Shown here: one piece after another, positions 21,001 through 30,500 of the stretch
How positions within the stretch are numbered: the stretch's first letter is position 1
Layout: every line of letters begins with the position of its first letter
Assembly: GCA_030248135.1 (NCBI GenBank)
Contig: JASANC010003634.1
Location: forward strand, 1-64,000
Origin: Theristus sp. LFF4_11
Lineage: Eukaryota > Nematoda > Chromadorea > Monhysterida > Xyalidae
Reading direction: 5' to 3'
Length of the DNA stretch: 64,000 nucleotides
The notes under the pieces: generated by a model
The model's database searches: none
The model's input: the letters and a program-made list of their open reading frames with translations, nothing else
Told to the model about the DNA's origin: nothing
Position numbers and translations under genes: made by a program

Positions 21001-23590
21001 TGGAAACGGTTTTCAATGTAACAAATATCAGCAACTAACAGTCAACAAAAAAGGTTGACAGTTTTGTGACTAAAGAATGCTTGTTGCTCGCACATAAAAT
21101 AAGTTTGGCGACCAAAAATGTGGAAACAGCCACTGTCTGGTGAACAAAATGCTGAATGACTAATGAGTAAAAAGACTGAAAGCGTTGCGCACACTTTGCA
21201 TGTGATCTCAATACTGACCGGCCTGATGTACCTGGGTCAGCCGCGCACCGGAGCAGCGTTCGTGCAGAATGTCAACGGCGCCATGTTCCAGCTGGTCATC
21301 AACATGACCATGGGCTTCGTCTTCGCTGTTGTCGATGTGAGCAGTTGAAATCTTTGTTCAATTTTACATTTCTACGATACTCCATGAGTTGAATTCCCCT
21401 TTCGCAGACATTCACCGCCGAGATTCCAATTTTCATGCGCGAACATTCGAGTGGCATTTATCGAACGGACACTTACTACATTGCAAAGTTGACGGCTGAG
21501 GCGAGCAAGAAAAACAGTTTTCAAGTTTTTTAATCTTTTTAAAAAATCATAAATTACTTCAAAAATGATTTAAAAACGCAAACAATTTACGGGTGTATTT
21601 TGTCTTTTCCAGGTTCCGATCTACACGGCGATGCCAGTGTTGTTCGCAGTAATTTTTTATTGGATGGCAGGTTTGTGGAATTATTTTGAATTTAAAAAAA
21701 ACTTTTATTTTTATTGTAATTTTTGAAGTTTTGAATTTTTTAATTGAAAGAAGCATCAGAAAGAAAAAAAACGATTTCCACTGCAAAACATTCGCTCAGG
21801 GTTTTATGCGAGCGCAGCTGCTTTTCTCGTCAACGTGGCCGTGTGCACGCTCAGCGCAAATGTGGCCATTTCAATTGGTTTGCGTTTTTAAAAATTCGAA
21901 TCGGGTGAAAAGACGAACGCCGGTGCTAGCACAGATTCGCGGCTAACATGAATCGCAAGCTGCTTGTGCAGGCTACGCGGTGAGCGCGGCAACCGCGAGT
22001 GCAGAGCTCGGACTTGCCGTTCTGCCCGTACTGACGTTACCCGCAATGTTGACGGGCGGCTTTTTTGTTAACGACGGGTATAAAAACATACTTTTTTTCA
22101 AAAATGTTTTTTTTGTTTAAAAATGTTATTACTGTTAACGTTTTTCGCTTATTTTTTGTTGCACCCAATTTCCAGAAGCATTCCGGTCTATTTCATCTGG
22201 CTGAAATACATCTCGCACTTTCGCTATTCATACGAAGCGCTGATGGTGAATCAGTGGGCGCGTGTGGATGATATTGAAGGTTCACGGTTTAAAAAAAATC
22301 TTTACTTCCGTTTCCTTTCTATTTCCGTTTCCGTTTCCAAAACTTCCTTTCCGACAGTTTCCACGATGAGTCTGGTACTGCTCAAAAATGGTCAGATTCA
22401 GAGATTCATTTTAGACTTTCAAAAAAAATTCAAAAACGAAAACGGAAATGGTAATTTTTAGCATGTTGGAGAAAAACCAAAACTCACGAAGCAAGCTGAA
22501 GAATTCACCATTACACACCTCTACTGTTTCCTTTACTTTACCGTTTTCTTTATCGAAATTTTACCACAATTTTAAAATCTGACCATTTCGAAGCTCCAGA
22601 CTCACGGCGAAACTGCGTGCGTTCGTTTGCGTCCCGTTATTAGCAGCCCGCCCATTAGCGTCCCCACATTAGCGGCCCATCCGTTTCCCGCCCGCCCATT
22701 ATTTATGAAGTTAATTGCGTCCCTGTTTATTTGCGTCCCACTTATCTGCAGCCCATTGATTTGCGGCGCAGCCCAACAATTCGCTTACATCGACGTCACT
22801 CACGACTCACTGCAATATTTTATATAAAAAACTCACTCGTTGTTGAAGTAGAGGAAGTGGTCTGCCGTTGGAAATGGTTTTATGCAAATTTTTCACGGCT
22901 GACTCGGCAACACATTCTGAATAGAAACAATCAACCATAATTAATTTGTCCGTCGCAAAATCCGCTCGCTGTCGCTGGAATTTTATTTAGCGTATTGTTT
23001 TCTATTTTTTGTTTTCTTGCAGGGTGTTTAAAAAATTCCACTTGTCCGTCAACTGGTGACAAAGTTCTCGAGTCTCTCAGCTTCTTCGAGGTTTGTTTGT
23101 CGCTGAGTTTTTAGCTTCACTTGTTTTCAAATACTATTTACTGTGTTTGTTAGGTTTCACTTCATGACAGTTTTCAGGATCAGAAAACAACTTACTTTAC
23201 GACATGTTGAACTACCAGCTTAAGAAAATCGTGAAAATGCAATTTTTGTTCAGCTACGAATTACAACAATTTGCTGAGTAAACATTGTTGAGTAGGCGTT
23301 TCTTTAACATGCGGTTCATGCATTTTGTTGCATGTCAATGGCAGTGCACATGCTGAGAAGGTAGTCTAGTGTTTTTTAAAAGGGTAAAATCTTTAAAATT
23401 TCGCAGTTCACTGCGGTTTACGCAGCCAGTTACAATGTGTGCGGTTGTCAAGCTAGCCAGCTGTGGCATTTTTCATTTCTCTTTCCAGGACGACTTCCCC
23501 ATTGACATCGTCGTGCTCATTGCGATGCTCGTCCTGTTGCGAACAGTCGGCTTCCTGGCGTTGTTGCTGCGTGCGAAACTGAAATCTTGA
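15069..23590 (+). CDS. ABCG-family half-transporter (White/WHT-like), 19 exons, ~723 aa
   Basis: An ATP-driven exporter half-molecule that works as a dimer in a membrane; ABCG substrates are lipids, pigments or xenobiotics. Exons: 15069-15209, 15614-15872, 16286-16524, 17505-17576, 17861-17959, 18043-18209, 18541-18612, 18785-18887, 20056-20164, 20368-20431, 20663-20768, 21205-21336, 21408-21500, 21613-21670, 21800-21877, 21972-22077, 22176-22279, 23023-23090, 23489-23590 (2172 nt, in frame). ATP domain first: Walker [10 protein letters not shown] (148-156), Q-loop YVQQDD, signature ISGGERKR (257-264), Walker B LLFCDEP (277-283), His314 of the H-loop. The C-terminal membrane domain (about 445-723) has [13 protein letters not shown] and the late Cys-containing loop before the last helix, as ABCG proteins do. 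Intron 13 needs a GC donor (GAG|GCGAGC), and intron 11 ends in TG rather than AG. The first ~90 residues and exon 2 start are less certain. Specific subfamily not assigned. Confidence 0.93.
16654..16779. mobile_element. Small TTAA-flanked inverted-repeat element (ABCG intron 3)
   Basis: The left end GCGCCATTCATG and right end CATGAATGGACC are inverted, and both are flanked by CTTTAAG, giving a TTAA or TTTAA duplication. Relatives are at 33298-33660 (similar interior with CGTTCATGTTAGCGCGC) and 19867-19954, and a larger one at 43835-44735. TTAA target choice is typical of the piggyBac superfamily. Confidence 0.65.
16795..17290. repeat. G/C-run repeat block (ABCG intron 3)
   Basis: Long G and C homopolymer runs flank an A/T-rich core that includes AAAAAATCATGATTT. 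The same arrangement, with the same ATCATGATTTTT core, is at about 35990-36420. It is probably a dispersed element whose ends are poly-G/poly-C. Confidence 0.6.
19160..19280. mobile_element. Imperfect hairpin element (ABCG intron 8), relative at 48238-48380
   Basis: GTTGCACAGTCACAAACAAAC on the left is matched by GTTTGCGACTGTGCGTGCAAC on the right. At 48238-48380 similar ends (GCACAGTCACAAACACA and TTTGTGACTGCGCAAC) enclose an unrelated-length interior. A MITE-like family. Confidence 0.5.
19867..19954. mobile_element. 88-bp hairpin MITE next to TTAA (ABCG intron 8)
   Basis: GGTGCATTCATGAAGCAC.. pairs with ..GCTTCATGAGTGCC, and the interior GCGTAGCTATG / CAGCTACGC pairs as well. The left flank is TTAA and the right TTAG, so the target duplication is imperfect. 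Confidence 0.5.
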
Positions 23591-24469
23591 GCCTGTTGGA
23601 AAGTTGCGATTAACGATTTTTTCTGAGAACCTTTGTATTCGTGAACAATTGTGTCCGTTTTTTGTGGTTTTGCACGGTGAAAAAGTTGTTCCACTGTTGG
23701 TTCCACTGTTAATTCCATTCCACAATGCTTGGTTCAAATATATTTGGGTCATGGAATAGAACTGTGTGGAAATCTAAAAGTGCAAGCGACAACAAAATGG
23801 ACCAACAAAATGGCACTAATTTTTTACCGTGTACGTGTTTTTATGTAACAGCGACTTTTCAAGCATTTACACATTCCATTTACTTTGGACATCTTTGTTG
23901 ATTTTCCTTTTCATATTATGAATTGTTAAACGTAAATTTCCATAGTGGCGAACTTCAGCTTTTCATTGCATTTTTGTGTTGGTTCCCGTGATTGATTTTT
24001 TCAATAACGACTGCGCTTTTTGGGTTCCATTGTCACACTGCACCGACATTAATTAGATTTTTTTGTATCACGCACCTCACAAAATTTGCTTGAAAAGATA
24101 TTTGTAATCAGGATTTTGTGTTCAAACAAATAGCGTTTTCTATACGAAAAACACAGAAACGTACACACAGAGATAAATTGGAATTTTGCATCGAAACATA
24201 ACAACAAAACACTTTAATAGGATATTATCGGTTTTGCAAATACACGAACTTTCGTCACGAAATTAAAAACACGAACCTGCTGATATACTGGATCTTGGTT
24301 GTTCTTGCATTCATGGCCGTATGGCCGAATAAGTGAGGCACTCGTCGTCTTCTCAATCAAGACCAGTTGCAGACTAGGAGTTGTGTTTTTCAAGAATGCC
24401 GTATTTTTTCTCATCGTGTGCGTTTACGATTGAACAGAATATCCTGTTAACAGCACGAAAACCAATTAC
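23591..24469. other. Intergenic region after the ABCG gene
   Basis: AT-rich sequence with no exon that I can support. A fragment of the CGGTATGGCC element (GTATGGCCGAATAAGTGAGGCA followed by a CAGACTAGGAGTTG stretch) lies at 24305-24385. Confidence 0.5.
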
Positions 24470-24746
24470 GGTATGGCCGATTAAACATGGCAACTTTTTT
24501 CAGGTTTCAAGGAGGGCGCGAAAATTGAACAAAATAAAAAGCCAAGACGTTCAGAAACCCAATTTGGTGTAAAATTTAAAAGTGGCTTTTTAAAAATTAA
24601 TAAGTTTTCGTGAGGTAATATATTATTTTTTTAAAACACGTCAAATTCAAAAAAAATGGATTTCTGAACGTTTTTTTTTCTTTCATTCAAATTTCGCGCC
24701 CTCCTTGCACCCTGAAAAAATCTGCCATGTTTAATCCCCCATACCG
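24470..24746. mobile_element. CGGTATGGCC inverted-repeat MITE, copy A
   Basis: About 277 bp. The left end CGGTATGGCCGATTAAACATGG and the right end (inverse) share more than 50 bp, including the ..TTTTTTCAGG..GGAGGGCGCGAAA motif. It is preceded by TA. The second full copy at 35234-35501 shows a clear TA duplication. No ORF; non-autonomous Tc1/mariner-type element. Confidence 0.8.
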
Positions 24747-25097
24747 CACAAAAGAGAAAAATTTATCCATTGCGTGTTTTCTGCGAGAATTTGTTAAATT
24801 TAGGTATCTTTTCCGAACCAAAATGCTTTCGGGCCGTTTTGTAATTTTCTACATTTTCTTTTCAATTCTTTTCTAATGTGCCATGTGTTTTCATTGTGCG
24901 TGTTGTCTTTTATTAATCCCAGTAACTAAATGAACACTCAGATACAGACGGAGGTTGAGAGCGTTGTCGAAAACGTGACATTCATTCACGTTCTGCTGAT
25001 TGCGATTGCGTGTGTTTCTGACTGACTAGCACCGGGAGCGGCCACTGACAAAAATTACTCAACAAACCGACAACAAGAACAAACAGCACCGAACAAG

Positions 25098-25622
25098 ATG
25101 GCTGCGACGATCGTGCGACTGCTGTTGCTGGTGATCACTGTTCACTGGTTGGTCATGACGCACGAGAATGTGAGTTAAAAACGCTTATATCGATATTATG
25201 CGATTGCACAGACCATTGTGCATGCCAAAGTTCATATTATACAGTTCATGCCAAAATCTGTGCCATTGGCGCGGTGATCCATGGCGACGATGCTTCTGGG
25301 GCCTGTAGCCGCATCCAGGAGCATCTCCTCAGGTCTGCGAGGTGCTCCGTTTTTGCATATCCCTCAACCACTGCCATGTTTAGCACAAATATTGGCATGG
25401 AATGAATATTGGCATGGCTGGTATTTTTGAGCGTCCACCATCATAAGTGCCGTTTTTCAGACTTTCGTCAACGCCAAATACTTCCGTTGGAAGGGCATGG
25501 CACACAAACACAGTGACAACGAAAGTTTCTTCCGCAAGCGGTCAGACCCGCTGGCAAAAGACAAACTGAATTTTCTCGAAAAGAAATTGTTTCATAAGGG
25601 TTTGATAAATCCGTTGATTTGA
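25098..25622 (+). CDS. Small secreted protein or peptide precursor, 77 aa, two exons
   Basis: Exon 1 25098-25169 (GT donor, phase 0) and exon 2 25461-25622 (TTTTTCAG acceptor) give 77 residues. Residues 1-22 form a classic signal peptide: a basic residue at position 7 followed by a Leu/Val/Ile-rich core. The rest is basic and has a dibasic cluster F-F-R-K-R and a K-K pair before a hydrophobic C-terminal segment, as in processed neuropeptide or antimicrobial precursors. No cysteines. I do not recognise a family, so function is open. The clean splice sites and signal peptide make the gene credible. It lies between the ABCG gene and a block of transposons. Confidence 0.65.
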
Positions 25623-25745
25623 AATGGTAAAAAAGTTGAAGGTGCGTGTTGTATAGAACCTTTTTGGATTTTTGTTGGAAGTTTTAATGAAGAAAAGTTG
25701 CGGTTGTCTTGTTGGCGTTGTTCAAGATTTCTTTTTTTGAGAAAC

Positions 25746-25987
25746 AATGTATTGTGGATTTATTCAAACGTGTCCGGACTAACGTGACGTCATTTTATTT
25801 AAAAACGCCCGTTTGTCAAAGTACAGGCACTAAAATTTCAGTTTGGTGTGACTGATTCGACATTCACCATTTGTTTACGGGAAGAAATCGGCTAAACGGA
25901 TAGTCTGGTTTGCTGTGAACGACAAGCGCATGTTTTGTGGCACATGACGTCATTTCAGTGGGACACGTTTAAAAAAATAGGCCATAC
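25746..25987. mobile_element. MITE, copy 2 of the 12510-12751 element
   Basis: About 240 bp, aligning with the P450-intron copy over the full length with few differences. Its right end is the insertion site of the hAT-type composite that follows: the 8-bp duplicated GGCCATAC begins at 25980 in its last bases. Confidence 0.75.
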
Positions 25988-27081
25988 TAGGGTTGCCACG
26001 AGACATGTCTCGTCTCGTCATTTGTCTCGCTCGGACCCATTTTTGCTGTATCGTGTATCGTCTCGTCTCGCCAAATTCTCAAAATAGGCGTATCGTGTAT
26101 CGTCTCGTACAATGACTTTGCGTATCGTGTATCGTCTCGTCTCGTGACTTTGCGTATCGTGTATCGTCTCGTCTCGCCAAATTCCTGTCTCGCGGCAACG
26201 GCATGTCGTGTGAAAATGTTCATCTTTCTGTGTGTTACCTACCATTGAGCAAAAGCATTCAGATAGCGCGCGGCTGCGTTGGCCTTGGTGGTTTCGTTGG
26301 ATTTTTCTTTCGCAGCGCGTGGGACGGTCCGACCTGGCTGTTCTGGTGCATTCAGCTGCTTTCGATTACGATCAGTGTCGCCGCCGTTACTTCTGCTGTG
26401 TCGGCCATTTTGGGCATCGTTCTGAAGCTCAGTCATCTGCAGAAGCCAGCGATTTTGTCGGCAATTGCCAAAATTATCATTGACCGCATCTTCATATTTG
26501 CGAGCGGTGCGTTGGTTGGAGTGCAGCCGACAATTTCGGCTTTCGTCGAAATGATCGTGATTTTCTTGGACTTCATGATAGCTTTCGTGGCTGCGTTCGC
26601 CTTCATGGACGTGTTTGACGAACTGAACGCGGCGGGAGCAGACGCATAGTTTTGATTTGATTGTTGTTGCTGTTGTTTCTGTTTCCGTGAGTTTTTCTGG
26701 TTTTTCTCCTGTGTGAGTTTTTGTTGTTGTTTTTTTTTTGCTTTCGCGTGTCTTTTTGTGTGTGGCAATCAATTGCGGAGTAAATAAATGTGTGCGCTTT
26801 GATACCTCAGGCATTATTTCCAAAAAAATTCACAAATTACTTGTCTCGTCTCGTATCGTCTCTTTATTTGTCTCGCTCGGACCAATTTTTGCTGTCTCGT
26901 GTATCGTCTCGTCTCGTGACCCTGCGTATCGTGTATCGTCTCGTCTCGTGACCTTGCGTATCGTGTATCGTCTCGTATCGTCAAAAATCCAAAAATGCTG
27001 TATCGTGTATCGGCTCGTACAATGACTTTGCGTATCGCGTATCGTCTCGTCTCGCCAAATTCCTATCTCGCGGCAACCCTA
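25988..27081. mobile_element. hAT-type composite element carrying a gene exon
   Basis: 1094 bp. It begins TAGGGTTGCC and ends GGCAACCCTA (perfect 10-bp inverted ends) and is flanked by a perfect 8-bp duplication GGCCATAC (25980-25987 and 27082-27089), the hallmark of hAT insertion. Inside are two directly repeated arrays of GTATCGTGTATCGTCTCGTCTCG units (25999-26200 and 26838-27081), each a copy of the same non-autonomous element. The left copy lacks its last few bases and the right copy its first ~18. Between them is the exon and 3' end of a membrane-protein gene. No transposase. Confidence 0.85.
26263..26649 (+). pseudogene. Captured terminal exon of a multi-pass membrane protein
   Basis: After an AG at 26261-26262 a frame runs to TAG 26647-26649: about 128 residues with roughly four hydrophobic segments (near residues 1-15, 22-48, 62-84 and 92-113) and a short acidic C-terminus. 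The frame is also open upstream to an ATG at 26203 within the element border. A 3' untranslated tract rich in TTGTTG follows, with AATAAA at 26782. I do not recognise the family. No upstream exon fits in the 60 bp before the element arm, so this looks like a gene fragment carried by the hAT composite; it could still be expressed from ATG 26203 as a 148-aa protein. The frame is intact. Confidence 0.55.
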
Positions 27082-27089
27082 GGCCATAC

Positions 27090-27566
27090 CTAAGTTGGTT
27101 TCATGGATTGAGTCATCCGCTCTAAAAATTTAACACAGTAATCAATAGAAAATGCTGACACAATTATCGCGGATTTTTTTCGGGGTTAAAAATTGTTTTT
27201 GCTTTTCTGCAGCTATCAATGTACGCACTTCTTGATTTGAACTTTTTGGTTTTTGCATCTAGGTATGTTCGCAACAATAAATACCCAAGGCACAGAAACA
27301 AAAAATCAAAAAACTGCATTAAAGAAATTCATTTCAGTACTGGGATTGGTTGTCAAATTCTATTGCAATTTTCTGACTTAAATGTTGCCCAATCACTTCG
27401 ATTTCTAGACATAATTGTTACACAATGAAAAAAATCAACAAAAATTCAACATTTAGTTTGGTAATATCTTGCTAAAATTGTTTTTCAGTAACCAAACACT
27501 GGTGCTCAACAAATTGTTCAACTTTTTGTTGATATATTTTCTTCCAATGAAGAAACAGAAAACTTT
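27090..27566. other. Spacer between composite element and DEG/ENaC 3' end
   Basis: AT-rich, no gene seen. It would hold the 3' untranslated region of the minus-strand channel gene; I see no unambiguous poly(A) signal. Confidence 0.4.
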
Positions 27567-30500
27567 TCAGAGCGCCACTTTTGGCGGCTCAATTTCTGAC
27601 GAAGCTTGATCACTTTGACCGTAAATGTCCGACAGTGAAGGCACAACGCTGTTTGGTTTTGGCGGAATTGGCTGTGTTTTGCTGCCTTTCTTGTTGTTCT
27701 TCTTTTGTTCGGATCGTTGTGTAAAGTTGAAAAGCGGCCTCAACAGGAAGATGTCACAGATTTCCCCGATTGCAACGATGCTGGCGCCAAGGAAAAGACC
27801 AACGGTGCCGCCGATGTCGCCTGAAATTATTCGATTTTTTCTTCATCTCAACAAAATTTTTCGCCTTATCTTGTTGCTGCGCAGTTTCTGATGCCTCACG
27901 TGCTGTTCACGTGGAACTTGTTGCCGAATTTTTAGACCCCGCTTCAATGAGCCCTTGCAGCGTCTACTGCCTTCTTCACGCCTTTTTAGCTTGTTCAGTC
28001 AGTCAGTCAGTTTTATTCTGCAGTGCACGGCATAATACCAGAGAAGTGTAAAACACCATGAGTAGGCAAGCCAAAAAAAAGCTTGTTGCCGTTTAGCACA
28101 CGTTGCTACATTGTTCGTATCACAGTTTACCAGGGTTGCAAATCAAGGTTATCAACGTTTCTGCGTGTTCAAATCCGTTGTAGTTGGGTGGTAGGCTGAT
28201 GTACTATGATCTGCTAAAAGCTGAACTGGTCTAATTTCATCTTCGGGCAAGAAAACATATGTAAACCAGCCGAAAAAAGCTGCATTGTCATAATTTCATA
28301 TAAACTCCAGTCAACTACAACGTCCAATGAGCGAGGGCGGGCCACGGATGTTTTGAGGCTGATCGTGTGATCATCATGTTCACGTTCAGTGTTGCCAACA
28401 ATGGTGAATGCAACGCTGCTGGCTTCACACAAAAGCGCTCACGTGACGCGCACTGCCCCACTTTCTTTCACTACGCTTCAGGTAGCACACCCTCCAATCT
28501 TTGACGTTGTCAGGTGTTGCCTGATTGCCAAAAACCTAAGCCTAATCTTAAAGCACAAATCTGGTACCAGTTACGTTGGTTCCATTATATTCTTCGCACC
28601 ACTAAAATCCGTACATTCTTTCATTCACTTTTTCACAAACTCGAAGGCGGGACCGAGCGGAAATAATACATAGTCTTATTACGTTTTCCTCATCGTCAGG
28701 GTAAAAAGAATTTTGACTGGCGAAATTTAAACAAATTAACTTAAATAGCAAAAATTAGACAGACAGACAGACAAAAGCACAAAGTAGATTCAAAGTCCCA
28801 ATCGGTTTTGTTTGTTGAGCACTTTTTCGGCATGTCACTGAAAACGTGTATCTGTGGGAAATTCATCATTGCGTTACATGTATTTCAAACGAGCTTTTGT
28901 CCATTTCAAGTGATTGCACTAGTTTTTCAACCAAAAGACTCACAAGCGAGACTCCAAAAGTCGTACGACTTCTCCTGTCGATAGACCTCCATCGATAGAT
29001 CCTCGTAGAAGACCTTCAACGCCAGAATGTTGTCACTGTAATTTGCGAAACAGCTGCAGTTTCATAAAAACCAATCTCAGAGTGTCGAAATCAGCCGCGC
29101 ACTCACGCGTAAAACTGTTCATTCAAGGTGGCTCGATTCAAGAATGCCTGCGCGAACGAAGTCAGGCGGTCGAACGGACCGCTGAGATACGCGGAGAGCG
29201 AGTGCGCGTGCTCGTCAAAGCTGTGCGCCGCGTTGTGCAGGCCGAACTCGACGCAGTCGCTCAGCTGCACAGCACAATTCCGTGCAAACCTGCCACTTAT
29301 TCACAGAATACAGAGCAGCAACTTTGAATTACAGTGAGAAGACGACCGAATGTATTGGCTTTAATATTTGCTTTTTGAAATCAAACACCCCCATACATAT
29401 TTGTCGCCAATTATGTTTACTTGCAACACCGATTTCGTTCGCCAGCTCTGTAGTCTAAGAAAATAGTGACAGGTTTAAAAAAAATAACTGTATTTGCCAA
29501 TCATTCTGGAAGTGGAAACGGCTTATATTTTTATCATAGTTTCCGCGAGACAGAGTGTTTACACAAGACGAGACAAGACTACCGTAAAGTCTTGCAAGGT
29601 TCCTCCAACTTATAAGACCCCCGCCCAAAAGTGAGCGGACTATCACGCGGCGGGAATCCAAAAAAATCAAAATTTTGATTTGGTCAAAATCTCACTACAT
29701 TTATGAGGCTCGGACTTCCTAATCTTCGCTTTGTAAGGACCCTTCTCACTTATAAGGTTGTCACACAAATTTTCCCTGTATGAAATAGACAAAATTTCAA
29801 TGAAACACGATTAGCGCTCTTATAGTTTACCGGATTGTTCTGGAAATGGTCTCACTGAACTCAGCTCGACGAGACGCTACGAACGAAAGTAACTTGTAAA
29901 AAATTAAAGAAATTTAAAAAAATCCGGTTTTCCCCCTAACCCTAACCCCTGACCATGAGACGGAACATGAGCCGTGACCCCCTTTTCTCTGTGTTCTTGT
30001 GTCTCACTTTCTCCAGCGCTGGTCCCACATCAACCGAATAGTTCGCCGCCGCAAACGGACAGACGAGCGCCCGCAGTTCGGACTCGTCGCTGAGCCCGTG
30101 TTCACTTACACAACTGGCCATCACTTGCTTTGTTGTCGCGCTTGCATCTGCAACGAAAATGCCGGAGTAATAGTTATGCAAAATTTTTTTAGTTCCAAAC
30201 TGTTTTGTGGTAAAACAAATTTTTTTCGCAAACAACATCGTTTAAGCACTCTGAAAAAACTCACCTTTCTTGCTTAGCTTTTAGCTTCTGGATCTTCACA
30301 GCATCTTAGCTTCTTAGCTTCTCAGCTTTACAGTCTCTACTTGCAGTTGGCTAAGTATCCAGCTTGCTGGTTTGGAACCTGTTTCCTTGTGCATTTGCTT
30401 GACGCTTGGAGGCACCGAATAAAACAGAACAGAACAGACCTTTACATGCAGCTTCTCAGCTTAACAGTTTCTGGCTTCTTTAGCTCTGCTTGTTTGGCTA

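Noticed and set aside
26239..26823. Minus-strand 194-codon frame over the captured exon
   Set aside because: Lys/Thr/Glu-rich low-complexity shadow of the hydrophobic plus-strand exon and its TTG-rich 3' tract.
29935..29950. Telomere-like CCCTAACCCTAACCC
   Set aside because: Only two units, in a gene intron; no array.
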